Part shown: positions 17,717-26,018 of the stretch, in pieces
How the letters are laid out: every line of letters begins with the position of its first letter
How positions within the stretch are numbered: position 1 is the stretch's first letter
Assembly (NCBI RefSeq): GCF_022549775.1
Contig: NZ_JAKZGP010000001.1
Span: forward strand, 275,507 to 339,506
DNA length: 64,000 nucleotides
Reading direction: 5' to 3'
From: Belliella filtrata
Lineage (GTDB): Bacteria; Bacteroidota; Bacteroidia; Cytophagales; Cyclobacteriaceae
Translations under genes and position numbers: made by a program
Notes under the pieces: model-generated
Databases searched by the model: none
Told to the model about the DNA's origin: nothing
Seen by the model: only the letters and a program-made list of their open reading frames with translations

Positions 17717-18463
17717 ATGAAAAAAATATTAGTAATACCATTACTATTTCTAGCAAATCTCTTGATTGCACAGCAGGTTGAGGGGTCGTGGAAATTGACA
17801 CATCAGAATGGGAAAAAAGTTGATAACAAAGAGGTGGTGAAAATTTACCAAGACGGTTATTTTTCATTTGGAGCGAAAGAAGCGGATTCTGATAAATTCA
17901 TCAGTGCTGGAGGAGGAGAGTTTTCGCTGAGAGACAATTATTATGTAGAGTCCTATGATTTTCATACAGAAAAGGAAGAATTGATAGGAACTCAAGTGGA
18001 ATTTTCTTTGGATGTAGTTGATGGAAAGCTTGTGATTTCGACAGAAAAAGGTGGCTCGGCACATGTAGAGATCTGGGAAAACATCAGTGATTCAAAAGAT
18101 GAACTAACGAGGAATTGGGTGATCACCGGCAGAAAAACAGACGATAAAATCAGTAGATCTACGCCAGGAGCCAGAAGAACGATAAAGATACTAAGTGGCG
18201 GAAGATTCCAATGGGTAGCTTTCAATTCTGAAACAAAGCAATTTTCTGGAACTGGTGGAGGAACTTACTCGGCCGAAGATGGTAAGTATGTAGAAAAGAT
18301 AGAATTCTTTTCTAGAGATGATAGCCGTGTAGGAGCAAGCTTAAGTTTTGATTTTGAAGTAATCGATGGAGAGTGGCATCACAGCGGGATGAGTTCTACT
18401 GGCAATCCAATTTATGAAATATGGACCAAATACAGTGATGGATATAAAAAGCCTGCGAACTAA
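17717..18463 (+). CDS. secreted protein with two tandem lipocalin-like repeats
   Basis: A 248-residue exported protein with a signal peptide ending near LLIAQ (residue 19). It is made of two related halves of about 105 residues. Each has a strand-rich unit with GRF/GYF, a GGGEFS or GGGTYS turn, a YVE..-F motif and the ending FSLDVVDGK or FDFEVIDGE. The ATG at 17717 is used rather than the TTG at 17678. The terminator stem overlaps the stop codon. The function is unknown; ligand binding is only suggested by the fold. Confidence 0.8.
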   Translation: MKKILVIPLLFLANLLIAQQVEGSWKLTHQNGKKVDNKEVVKIYQDGYFSFGAKEADSDKFISAGGGEFSLRDNYYVESYDFHTEKEELIGTQVEFSLDVVDGKLVISTEKGGSAHVEIWENISDSKDELTRNWVITGRKTDDKISRSTPGARRTIKILSGGRFQWVAFNSETKQFSGTGGGTYSAEDGKYVEKIEFFSRDDSRVGASLSFDFEVIDGEWHHSGMSSTGNPIYEIWTKYSDGYKKPAN

Positions 18464-18474
18464 GCAGGCTTTTT
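18446..18474. terminator. bidirectional rho-independent terminator
   Basis: An 11-bp stem AAAAAGCCTGC / GCAGGCTTTTT. The stop codon of the upstream gene lies in the loop. The A and T runs make it work for the convergent tag operon too. Confidence 0.85.
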
Positions 18475-18478
18475 CATT

Positions 18479-19069
18479 TTATTTTGCGAGTAGTTTTACT
18501 TCTTCATACCTAAAGCAGCTTACAAGGTGATCATTTACTAGACCAGTTGCCTGCATGTGTGCATATAGTGTGGTACTTCCGAGGAATTTGAAACCTCTGC
18601 GCTTCATATCTTTGGCCAATTTATCTGATGCAGCACTTATAGCTGGAGCATTGGTCATATTGATAAGTCCATTATCGATCACTTTGCCGTCGACAAAATC
18701 CCAGATGTAGTTCGAAAAGCTGCCAAACTGGGCTTGTACTTCCATAAACCTTTTTGCATTATTTACAGCAGCATTAATTTTTAATCTATTCCTAATAATT
18801 TCTGGGTTGGAAAGTAACTCGGTAAGGTAGGAGTCTGGGAAATCTGCCACTATTTTATAATCAAAATCAGCAAAGGCATTTCTGTATCCCTCTCGCTTTT
18901 TCAGGATTGTAGCCCAACTGAGTCCAGCTTGTGCACTTTCAAGAATCAAAAACTCGAAATGTACCTGGTCCTCATATACAGGTACTCCCCATTCTTGATC
19001 ATGGTAATCAATGTATTGCTGAAAACCCAAGCACCATGGACATCGTGTTTTTTCTAAATCCTTTTCCAT
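18479..19069 (-). CDS. tag: DNA-3-methyladenine glycosylase I
   Basis: A 196-residue glycosylase that removes 3-methyladenine from alkylated DNA. The N-terminal RCPWCLGF and DQEWGVPVYED are the family signature, and a C-terminal His (in LVNDHLVSCF) with the N-terminal Cys and His are expected to bind zinc. It is the last gene of a minus-strand operon after DUF4286 and tspO, 6 bp from tspO. Confidence 0.95.
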   Translation of the reverse strand: MEKDLEKTRCPWCLGFQQYIDYHDQEWGVPVYEDQVHFEFLILESAQAGLSWATILKKREGYRNAFADFDYKIVADFPDSYLTELLSNPEIIRNRLKINAAVNNAKRFMEVQAQFGSFSNYIWDFVDGKVIDNGLINMTNAPAISAASDKLAKDMKRRGFKFLGSTTLYAHMQATGLVNDHLVSCFRYEEVKLLAK

Positions 19070-19075
19070 TATTGT

Positions 19076-19540
19076 TTAGTTAAGATACCAGATCGAAAAA
19101 TTGAGAATGGTGGCAAATGATACCCATAGAAAATAGGGTATCATCAGATAAGAACTGATTGCCGAAATTGGTTTGAAAACTCTAATGCACACCAAAATGG
19201 AAATCCACAATGGAATGATTGCAAAGAGACCTAGCATGGGGGATTCTAGTCCGAAGAAAGCAGGAGACCATAGAAAGTTCAATACCATTTGTATAGCAAA
19301 GAGTTTCAATGCTTGTTTTTTGAGTGGGTGCTTGCTAGTCCATAAAATATAAAGAACTACCCCAATCATCAAGTAAAGCACAGTCCATACAGGGGCAAAT
19401 AGCCAAGAAGGAGGGTTGAAAGGTGGCTTTTCAAGTGTTGCATACCAGCTGTTCACAGATGATGCTGTGGATAATGACCCTACAAATCCCGCGAGTAATG
19501 GAATTGCTATCGATACTAGAAAAATTTGCCATTTTTTCAT
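19076..19540 (-). CDS. tspO: TspO/MBR-family membrane protein
   Basis: A 154-residue five-helix membrane protein. The loop PPFNPPSWLFAPVWTVLY at about residues 38-55 is the family hallmark. TspO binds porphyrins and is linked to tetrapyrrole, stress and sometimes carotenoid control. The ATG at 19540 is chosen, preceded by GAGG; a TTG at 19555 is a less likely start. It begins one base after the DUF4286 stop region, in an operon with tag. Confidence 0.92.
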   Translation of the reverse strand: MKKWQIFLVSIAIPLLAGFVGSLSTASSVNSWYATLEKPPFNPPSWLFAPVWTVLYLMIGVVLYILWTSKHPLKKQALKLFAIQMVLNFLWSPAFFGLESPMLGLFAIIPLWISILVCIRVFKPISAISSYLMIPYFLWVSFATILNFSIWYLN

Positions 19541-19541
19541 T

Positions 19542-19844
19542 TTATACCTCTTCAAGTAATGTCATAAATATAGCTAGCTTTTTCGGGAATTTCTGTTGAA
19601 CTACGGCATTGTGTTTATCGAAAAACTCATGCTGATAACTCATTACATGGTTCATGTCCTTTGCAAAATACTGAACGGAATAGTTTGAGCCAGTATCTTC
19701 AGAGTCATGCATTATTCTAAAAATTTTATGCTCAACAAACATGCCTGTAGAAAGTACCTCTGGGATATGCGTAGATTTCATCCATTGCAACCATTCACTT
19801 TCAGCATCTCTTTCTACATTGACAGTAATATTATATAGTATCAT
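19542..19844 (-). CDS. DUF4286 family protein
   Basis: A 100-residue soluble protein of DUF4286, widespread in Bacteroidota, with the typical start MILYNITVNVERDAESEW and the later SYSVQYF-like segment. It resembles small dimeric ferredoxin-like alpha/beta folds. It leads the operon DUF4286-tspO-tag. Its function is not known. Confidence 0.85.
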   Translation of the reverse strand: MILYNITVNVERDAESEWLQWMKSTHIPEVLSTGMFVEHKIFRIMHDSEDTGSNYSVQYFAKDMNHVMSYQHEFFDKHNAVVQQKFPKKLAIFMTLLEEV

Positions 19845-19858
19845 CAGGTTTTAATTTT

Positions 19859-19876
19859 TAAATTTGTGCAAATTTA
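19859..19876. promoter_or_regulatory. 18-bp perfect palindrome with back-to-back -7 boxes
   Basis: TAAATTTG (19859-19866), TG, CAAATTTA (19869-19876) is an 18-bp perfect palindrome between two divergent operons. Each arm is a TAnnTTTG match, one facing cruF and one facing DUF4286. No clear -33 element is found for either, so it may be a regulator site instead. Confidence 0.4.
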
Positions 19877-19913
19877 TTAACAATAATTGGTTCGGCTAGT
19901 TAATCTGGCGATA

Positions 19914-19933
19914 AACAAGACAAAGATCTTGTT
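19914..19933. promoter_or_regulatory. inverted repeat upstream of cruF
   Basis: AACAAGA, 6 bases, TCTTGTT: a 7-bp perfect inverted repeat ending 14 bases before the cruF ATG. It could be an operator or a leader hairpin. Confidence 0.35.
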
Positions 19934-19947
19934 TGAAGCGACAAACC

Positions 19948-20616
19948 ATGAATACAAAGCAATCTACTCCCTTTTGGTTCAAATTGAAGAACAATCGAAT
20001 ACTTTTATTTAAGTTGATTATCACTATTTTTCATGCTGTAGGTGTGATTGGAATGAGCACTGAGATATTGAGGCCATATTTTCAACTCCTGACTCCCTTC
20101 CATTTGTTATTGTGCACGGGGTTGTTGTTTATGTTTCATAGAAGTTGGAACATGTATTTTTTCTGGTTCATTATCTTGGCTTTTATCTTGGGGTTTGGTT
20201 CAGAAGTGATGGGAGTACACACTGGGTTTCCATTTGGTAATTATGCTTACAGTGATGTCCTTGGAGTCAAACTCCTTGATACGCCCTTGATGATTGGAGT
20301 CAACTGGTTGCTTTTGGTGTATTTATCTGGAGGAGTGATTTACAGACATGCAAATAATGATTACTTGGCGGCATTTTTAGGAGCATTGCTGTTGGTCTTA
20401 TTAGACTTCTTAATAGAGCCTGTAGCAATCAAGTTGGACTTTTGGTCTTGGAAGGATAATGTGATTCCAATCAGCAATTACTTGGGATGGTTCGGTGTGG
20501 GATGGATCATACATTTGATATATAGAAAGCTTCCTTTTACAAAAATAAATCCGCTTTCTATGTATTTATTGATCAATTTGGCAATTTTCTTTATTTTGCT
20601 CAATATTTTACTTTGA
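19948..20616 (+). CDS. cruF: carotenoid 1',2'-hydratase, CruF family
   Basis: A 222-residue membrane protein of the CruF/DUF422 family with about seven hydrophobic helices. These enzymes add water across the psi end of acyclic or monocyclic carotenoids, giving a 1'-hydroxyl group. Conserved acidic and glycine positions are visible in GFGSEVMGVHTGFPFGNY (about residues 87-104) and in LDFLIEPVA. The ATG at 19948 is used (TTG at 19933 is inside the inverted repeat). It leads the cruF-crtZ-merR operon. Confidence 0.85.
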   Translation: MNTKQSTPFWFKLKNNRILLFKLIITIFHAVGVIGMSTEILRPYFQLLTPFHLLLCTGLLFMFHRSWNMYFFWFIILAFILGFGSEVMGVHTGFPFGNYAYSDVLGVKLLDTPLMIGVNWLLLVYLSGGVIYRHANNDYLAAFLGALLLVLLDFLIEPVAIKLDFWSWKDNVIPISNYLGWFGVGWIIHLIYRKLPFTKINPLSMYLLINLAIFFILLNILL

Positions 20617-20660
20617 TAAAGCAACCATTTAAACAAAATCTGATTTACTAAGTTATTGAT

Positions 20661-21095
20661 ATGATGAATGCTATACTATTTACCATGTTAGGATTTGGAT
20701 TGATGGAATTTTCCGGTTGGTTTATTCACAAATACATCATGCATGGGCCATTGTGGAGTATTCATAAAACACATCATCAGCCTTCTAAATCTTTTTTTGA
20801 GCTGAATGATTTGTTTTCCTTGCTTTTCGGAAGTATAGCAATCATCTTAATAATACTAGGTGTAGAACATCTAGATTATAGATTTTGGCTAGGATTAGGA
20901 ATCAGCATATATGGTATGAGCTATTTCATATTACACGATGTATTGATTCATAGAAGGCTGAAATGGTTTGATAGACCTGGGAATACTTTTTTGAAAGGTA
21001 TTTTCAAAGCTCATCAAGCACATCATGCCACCAACAAAAAGAAGGACGCTGTATCCTTCGGATTATTTATAGTACCCAAGAAATATTTTAAGTAA
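20661..21095 (+). CDS. crtZ: beta-carotene 3-hydroxylase
   Basis: A 144-residue non-haem di-iron membrane hydroxylase that adds 3-OH to beta-ionone rings. All histidine motifs are present: HKYIMH near residue 24, HKTHH near 35, HDVLIH near 92 and HQAHH near 118. It has four hydrophobic segments. It lies 44 bp after cruF and one base before the MerR gene. Confidence 0.93.
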   Translation: MMNAILFTMLGFGLMEFSGWFIHKYIMHGPLWSIHKTHHQPSKSFFELNDLFSLLFGSIAIILIILGVEHLDYRFWLGLGISIYGMSYFILHDVLIHRRLKWFDRPGNTFLKGIFKAHQAHHATNKKKDAVSFGLFIVPKKYFK

Positions 21096-21096
21096 A

Positions 21097-22002
21097 ATGA
21101 CAGTAAGTACCTACTCTATAAAAGACCTTGAGCAGCTTTCTGGTATCAAGGCTCACACGCTTAGAATATGGGAGCAGCGCTATAGTCTATTGTCTCCAAA
21201 GCGTACCGATACCAATATTAGATATTACGATGATAATGATCTAAAGCTTATCTTAAACGTAGCTTTGCTCAATGAAAATGGATATAAAATAAGTAAGATT
21301 GCGAGTATGAGCCCTGATGAGGTCAGGGAAGAAGTTGTGAAGCTTACTGAAAGGACATTAACTCATGATGATCAAATTCATGCTTTGACAATTTCTATGA
21401 TTGAACTTGATGAAGAGAGATTTGACAAAGTGATATCTACAAATATTTTGAAGATTGGTTTTGAACAGACCATGCTGAGCATCATTTATCCTTTTCTATC
21501 CAAAATTGGAGTACTTTGGCAGACTGGCTCTATCAACCCGGCACAAGAACATTTTATTAGTAACTTAGTAAGACAAAAGCTTATAGTAGCCATAGATGGT
21601 CAGGTGACCAAAAGTGGAGGAAAAAAATTCCTTTTGTATCTTCCAGAAGGAGAGTTACATGAAATTTCACTTCTTTTTGCTGCGTATATTATAAAGTTGA
21701 AAGGTCATAAAGTAATTTACCTTGGACAGAGCACTCCAAGATCCGACCTTCACATGGTTTATGATGTACATCAGCCTGATTTTTTGGTTACGATAATTAC
21801 TACAGCTCCAAGTGCTGATCAGGTAGAAGAGTATATAAAGGATATTTCCAGTAAATTTTCCAGTACTCAGCTGATTATTTCTGGTATTCAGGTTCTTGGG
21901 CATGATTTTCGCTTTCCAGAAAATGTTCGCGTATTGAACTACATCAGGGATATTAAAGCTTACATCGAAGAAATTGAAAGCTTTGCCCATTCCAATAATT
22001 AA
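21097..22002 (+). CDS. MerR-type regulator with B12-binding domain (CarH/LitR-like)
   Basis: A 301-residue regulator. Residues 4-72 are a MerR DNA-binding domain (YSIKDLEQLSGIKAHTLRIWEQRY). Residues 90-170 form the helical cap with W141 and E151-H152, and residues 178-295 the Rossmann-like B12 domain with H188. These four residues match CarH W131, E141-H142 and the lower ligand H177 in order and spacing. The CarH bis-His partner (H132) is Gln142 here, and the usual Gly of the D/E-x-H-x-x-G motif is Ser. It probably represses the crt promoter in the dark. Confidence 0.88.
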   Translation: MTVSTYSIKDLEQLSGIKAHTLRIWEQRYSLLSPKRTDTNIRYYDDNDLKLILNVALLNENGYKISKIASMSPDEVREEVVKLTERTLTHDDQIHALTISMIELDEERFDKVISTNILKIGFEQTMLSIIYPFLSKIGVLWQTGSINPAQEHFISNLVRQKLIVAIDGQVTKSGGKKFLLYLPEGELHEISLLFAAYIIKLKGHKVIYLGQSTPRSDLHMVYDVHQPDFLVTIITTAPSADQVEEYIKDISSKFSSTQLIISGIQVLGHDFRFPENVRVLNYIRDIKAYIEEIESFAHSNN

Positions 22003-22061
22003 TTTAAAGTTTTTGAAAAAATAATTAAACAGTAAAAATAGTACTTTTTTTATACAAACAC

Positions 22062-22081
22062 ATGTATATACATTTAAATGT
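22062..22081. promoter_or_regulatory. two overlapping 12-bp palindromes, candidate operator
   Basis: ATGTATATACAT (22062-22073) and ACATTTAAATGT (22070-22081) are both perfect palindromes that share 4 bases. ACACA on the left and TGTGT on the right extend the symmetry. The site lies about 85 bp before the -33 box of the sigma-crtI operon and just after the merR gene, a fitting place for a MerR/CarH tetramer. Confidence 0.5.
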
Positions 22082-22164
22082 GTGTTTTTGGTTAATAATT
22101 CAAGATTTTGAAAACCAATCTTCAGTTTTGTTTAATAAAAAATAAAAAAAATTACACAAAGTGT

Positions 22165-22195
22165 TTTGTATTTTGTTTAATCATATATATATTTG
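22165..22195 (+). promoter_or_regulatory. promoter of the sigma-crtIB-ispH-crtW operon
   Basis: TTTG (22165-22168), 19 bases, TATATTTG (22188-22195): an exact match to the Bacteroidota consensus. The ATG at 22219 follows after 23 bases, so the leader would be about 20 nt. Confidence 0.65.
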
Positions 22196-22218
22196 ATTCA
22201 ACAAAAAAAATAACACCC

Positions 22219-22731
22219 ATGACAACTCTAGAATTCAGTTACTCGCTTAACAAGCTCTCCAGCTCATTGAAGCCATTTGCTTTGAAATTAACAAGAGATA
22301 TGGATGATGCTAACGATTTGATGCAAGACACCATGGTGAAAGCATTTACCAATAAGGACAAATTTGCAGAAGGTACCAATTTGAAAGCTTGGTTGTATAC
22401 GATTATGAAAAACACCTTCATTACCAATTATCAGAGAATGGTGAGAAGAGGTACTTTTGTGGATACTACGGATAACCTGCACTACTTGAATTCTGGAGAT
22501 GTGTTGGTGGAAAATGGAGCTTACGGCGACTTTACAATGGATGATATACAATACGCTATCACCAAATTAGAGGATGTTTACAAAGTTCCATTTATGATGC
22601 ATTTCAGAGGTTTTAAATACCATGAAATAGCGGATAAATTAGAGATTCCAATCGGAACAGTAAAAAATCGAATTCACATTGCAAGAAAGCTATTAAAAGA
22701 CGACCTTCACATCTATAGACACAAAAACTAA
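22219..22731 (+). CDS. ECF sigma factor at the head of the carotenoid operon
   Basis: A 170-residue ECF sigma factor. Region 2 includes DANDLMQDTMVKAF and NLKAWLYTIMKNTFI (about residues 25-75). Region 4 holds YHEIADKLEIPIGTVKNRIHIARKLL (about 130-160). No anti-sigma gene is adjacent. The ATG at 22219 follows the promoter; the frame open from 22108 covers the promoter itself. The crtI gene starts 5 bp after its stop, so it is co-expressed with pigment genes and may amplify the light or stress response. Confidence 0.9.
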   Translation: MTTLEFSYSLNKLSSSLKPFALKLTRDMDDANDLMQDTMVKAFTNKDKFAEGTNLKAWLYTIMKNTFITNYQRMVRRGTFVDTTDNLHYLNSGDVLVENGAYGDFTMDDIQYAITKLEDVYKVPFMMHFRGFKYHEIADKLEIPIGTVKNRIHIARKLLKDDLHIYRHKN

Positions 22732-22736
22732 TTAAG

Positions 22737-24218
22737 ATGTCCAAAAAGAAAGTGGTAGTCATAGGATCTGGATTTGCAGGTCTCTCTGTTGCTACACACC
22801 TTGCTGATCAAGGTTTTGAGGTAAGTTTATTAGAAAAAAATACTACCCCCGGTGGAAGAGCTAGAAAGTTCGAAGTCGAGGGTTTTGTTTTTGATATGGG
22901 GCCTTCATGGTATTGGATGCCCGATGTATTTGAGGATTACTTTGCTCATTTTGGCAAGAAGACCTCTGATTATTATAATTTGATTAGACTGGATCCTTCA
23001 TATACTGTGATCTATGGTGAGCATGATTTTGTGGATATCCCGGCAAATTTGGATGAATTTAGGGCGCTTTTGGAGTCAATTGAGCCAGGTGTAGGTCCTA
23101 GATTTGATGAGTTTCTGAAGCAAGCGGCATACAAATATGAAGTAGGTATCAAAGACCTAGTAAATAGACCAAGTAGATCACTACTAGAATTTGCTAGCCT
23201 AAGTTTATTGAAGGACATATTCCGAATGGATGTCTTCCAGTCTATGTCTAAGCATGTCAGAAAGTACTTTTCTGAAGACAAAATTATCAGACTTATGGAA
23301 TTTCCAGTTTTGTTTTTGGGCGAAACTGCGGAGAATATTCCAGCCTTATACTCTTTGATGAATTATGCAGACATAGCATTGGGTACTTGGTATCCAGATG
23401 GAGGGATGCACAAGATTATCGAAGGTATGGTTAGCTTGGCAAAAGAAAAAGGCGTGAAGTTTCACTTCGATGCTGAAGTAGTCAGTATGAAAATGGAGGA
23501 AGGTCACGTACTTGGAGTTACGACTAAAGATGGAAGATTCTTCGGTTCTGATGTAGTAGTGGCAGGAGCAGACTACCAACATATAGACCAGCATGTACTA
23601 GACCCGAAATACAGATCTTATGATCAAGAATACTGGAACACCAGGGTGATGGCTCCAGGAAGTTTATTATTCTATTTGGGTGTTGATAAAAAGCTGCCTA
23701 ATTTGAATCACCATAACTTGTTTTTCGATGAGCCACTAGGTCCTCATGCCGATGCTATCTATACAAATCCTAGATGGCCCGAAAAACCACTTTTTTATGC
23801 ATCTGTTCCTTCCAAAACAGATGCTTCTGTAGCTCCTGATGGATGTGAGAACCTTTTCTTATTGGTTCCTTTGGCTCCAGACTTGGAAGATTCAGAAGAA
23901 ATGCGTGAAAAGTATTATCACATTATCCTGGATAGACTAGAACGACTAACAGGAGAAGAGATCAGAAGTCATGTAATTTACAAAAGATCCTATGCGCACA
24001 AAGATTTCAAGCAAGATTATCATGCTTTCAAAGGTAATGCTTATGGCTTAGCAAATACGCTATATCAGACAGCTATCCTTAAACCATCACTTAAAAGCAA
24101 AAAGATAGATAATTTATATTATACGGGACAGCTTACTGTACCAGGGCCTGGTGTTCCTCCTTCACTTATTTCAGGTCGTGTGGTTGCAAAAGAAGTGATA
24201 AAAGAGAACAAATTGTAA
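22737..24218 (+). CDS. crtI: phytoene desaturase
   Basis: A 493-residue FAD-dependent CrtI that desaturates phytoene to lycopene. The N-terminal FAD motif VVVIGSGFAGLSVATHLADQ (residues 5-24) and GGRARKF are present. The C-terminal PGPGVPPSLISGRVVA is the carotenoid desaturase signature. No second CrtI-like (CrtD) gene is in the window. It lies between the sigma factor (5 bp) and crtB (19 bp). Confidence 0.96.
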   Translation: MSKKKVVVIGSGFAGLSVATHLADQGFEVSLLEKNTTPGGRARKFEVEGFVFDMGPSWYWMPDVFEDYFAHFGKKTSDYYNLIRLDPSYTVIYGEHDFVDIPANLDEFRALLESIEPGVGPRFDEFLKQAAYKYEVGIKDLVNRPSRSLLEFASLSLLKDIFRMDVFQSMSKHVRKYFSEDKIIRLMEFPVLFLGETAENIPALYSLMNYADIALGTWYPDGGMHKIIEGMVSLAKEKGVKFHFDAEVVSMKMEEGHVLGVTTKDGRFFGSDVVVAGADYQHIDQHVLDPKYRSYDQEYWNTRVMAPGSLLFYLGVDKKLPNLNHHNLFFDEPLGPHADAIYTNPRWPEKPLFYASVPSKTDASVAPDGCENLFLLVPLAPDLEDSEEMREKYYHIILDRLERLTGEEIRSHVIYKRSYAHKDFKQDYHAFKGNAYGLANTLYQTAILKPSLKSKKIDNLYYTGQLTVPGPGVPPSLISGRVVAKEVIKENKL

Positions 24219-24237
24219 ATAAAATGGTATATTACCT

Positions 24238-25083
24238 ATGATGAACGGAAAAGAGCTTTTTGATTTGACTACATTAGAGTGTAGCAAGTTGATCACACAG
24301 AGGTATAGTACCAGCTTTACCCTAGGGATCAAAACCTTAGACAATAAGTATCATATGCCTATCTATGCGATATATGGATTTGTAAGGTATGCAGATGAGA
24401 TTGTAGATACTTTTCATGATCAAGACAAAAAGACACTTTTGGATGAGTTCAAAAAAGACACCTATAAAGCCATTCAGCAAAAAATAAGTCTCAACCCTGT
24501 CCTTCATGCGTTTCAACTCGTGGTAAATCAATATCAGATTGAATTGGAATTAATTGAAGCATTTTTGAGAAGTATGGAAATGGATTTGGATTTTAAGGCT
24601 TACAATGACTCAAAATACCATGAATACATCTATGGTTCAGCTGAGGTGGTAGGCTTGATGTGCCTGAGGGTTTTTTGTGAAGGCAATGATGAACAGTATC
24701 AGCTTTTGGAGGATCCTGCATGCAAGCTTGGCTCTGCATTTCAAAAAGTAAATTTCCTTCGAGATATCAAAAGTGACTATGAGGAGAGAGGAAGAGTTTA
24801 CTTTCCAGGAGTAAATTATTTGGGATTTGACAAAACGGCAAAGCAGCTGATCGAAAAAGATATTCAAAGAGACTTTGATGATGCATTGATTGGGATCAAT
24901 CAGTTGCCCACAGGAGCCAAGACGGGTGTCAAAGTTGCTTATCTCTACTATTTGAAACTCTTTGAAAAAATCAAATCACTTCCCCCAGAAACTATTACTA
25001 GCACCAGAATAAGAATACCCAATGCCAGAAAAATTTCACTTCTTTTTAGTACCTATTGTGGGATTAAGTTAGGTTGGACTTGA
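24238..25083 (+). CDS. crtB: phytoene synthase
   Basis: A 281-residue squalene/phytoene synthase that condenses two geranylgeranyl diphosphates to phytoene. The two Asp-rich metal sites are YADEIVD (about residues 55-61) and LRDIKSDYEERGRVYFP (about 175-191). Start ATG at 24238; a second ATG follows directly at 24241. It is the third gene of the pigment operon. Confidence 0.95.
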   Translation: MMNGKELFDLTTLECSKLITQRYSTSFTLGIKTLDNKYHMPIYAIYGFVRYADEIVDTFHDQDKKTLLDEFKKDTYKAIQQKISLNPVLHAFQLVVNQYQIELELIEAFLRSMEMDLDFKAYNDSKYHEYIYGSAEVVGLMCLRVFCEGNDEQYQLLEDPACKLGSAFQKVNFLRDIKSDYEERGRVYFPGVNYLGFDKTAKQLIEKDIQRDFDDALIGINQLPTGAKTGVKVAYLYYLKLFEKIKSLPPETITSTRIRIPNARKISLLFSTYCGIKLGWT

Positions 25084-25152
25084 TTTTAGCATTATTGAAA
25101 AGTATCAAAAGTTTAGTACAAAACAAACTGCATACAGTAAAGTTATAATCAT

Positions 25153-25998
25153 ATGATGAACCTTCAAGTACATATAGACCAGCACTCTGGCTTTTGTTTC
25201 GGGGTAGTGTATGCCATAGAAATGGCAGAAGAGATTCTCGATGAGCAAGGCTACCTGTATTGCTTGGGCGATATCGTACACAATGATGAGGAAGTCAACA
25301 GACTATCTAAGAAGGGATTGAAAATTATCAATCATGAGGAGTTGGTTAGTTTGTATGATGAAAAAATCCTTATCAGAGCCCATGGTGAACCTCCTTCTAC
25401 CTATGAGTTAGCTATCAAAAACAATTTGACCTTGATAGATGCAAGTTGTCCAGTAGTCCTTAAGTTGCAGAATAGAATCAAGAATTCTTTTGACAAGGAT
25501 GAGTCCATATTCATTTACGGTAAGCATGGTCATGCAGAGGTGGTTGGATTATTGGGTCAAACCAATAACAAAGCAGTGGTATTTCAAGACATCAATGAAC
25601 TTGACTTAAACACACTTCCTAGGAATTTGACCTTATATAGCCAGACTACTAAAAGCACAGATAAATTTTATGAAATCAATCAGATTTTGAAAGACAATGG
25701 TATTACGGTGAATACCAATGACACCATTTGTAGACAAGTTTCTAACAGAGACAAAGAGTTGAGGGCATTTGCAGAAAAATTTGATAAAATTGTGTTTGTA
25801 AGTGGAACTAAGTCTTCCAATGGAAAGGTTCTTTATAATGTTTGCAAAGAGAAAAATCCAAATACATACTTTGTATCCAATGCTGATCAAGTAAGTACTT
25901 CTTGGTTTTCACCGAATGATAAAGTTGGAATCTGTGGAGCTACATCGACTCCAATGTGGCTAATGGAACAAGTTAAGTCCAAATTGGATAAATTTTAA
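25153..25998 (+). CDS. ispH: 4-hydroxy-3-methylbut-2-enyl diphosphate reductase
   Basis: A 281-residue IspH (LytB), the last step of the MEP pathway, making IPP and DMAPP. Three cluster cysteines are visible: Cys15 (GFCFGV), Cys99 (DASCPV) and Cys193 (TICRQV). Active-site His43, His77, His127 and Glu129 are also kept, with GICGATSTP near the end. Its place in the crt operon couples precursor supply to pigment synthesis. The 69-bp gap from crtB shows no clear promoter. Confidence 0.95.
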   Translation: MMNLQVHIDQHSGFCFGVVYAIEMAEEILDEQGYLYCLGDIVHNDEEVNRLSKKGLKIINHEELVSLYDEKILIRAHGEPPSTYELAIKNNLTLIDASCPVVLKLQNRIKNSFDKDESIFIYGKHGHAEVVGLLGQTNNKAVVFQDINELDLNTLPRNLTLYSQTTKSTDKFYEINQILKDNGITVNTNDTICRQVSNRDKELRAFAEKFDKIVFVSGTKSSNGKVLYNVCKEKNPNTYFVSNADQVSTSWFSPNDKVGICGATSTPMWLMEQVKSKLDKF

Positions 25999-26018
25999 AT
26001 CAAGTTTTATCTTTAGCT

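Noticed and set aside
22108..22218. N-terminal extension of the sigma factor
   Set aside because: It covers the promoter TTTG-N19-TATATTTG and encodes Lys/Asn/Phe-rich text not seen in ECF sigma factors.
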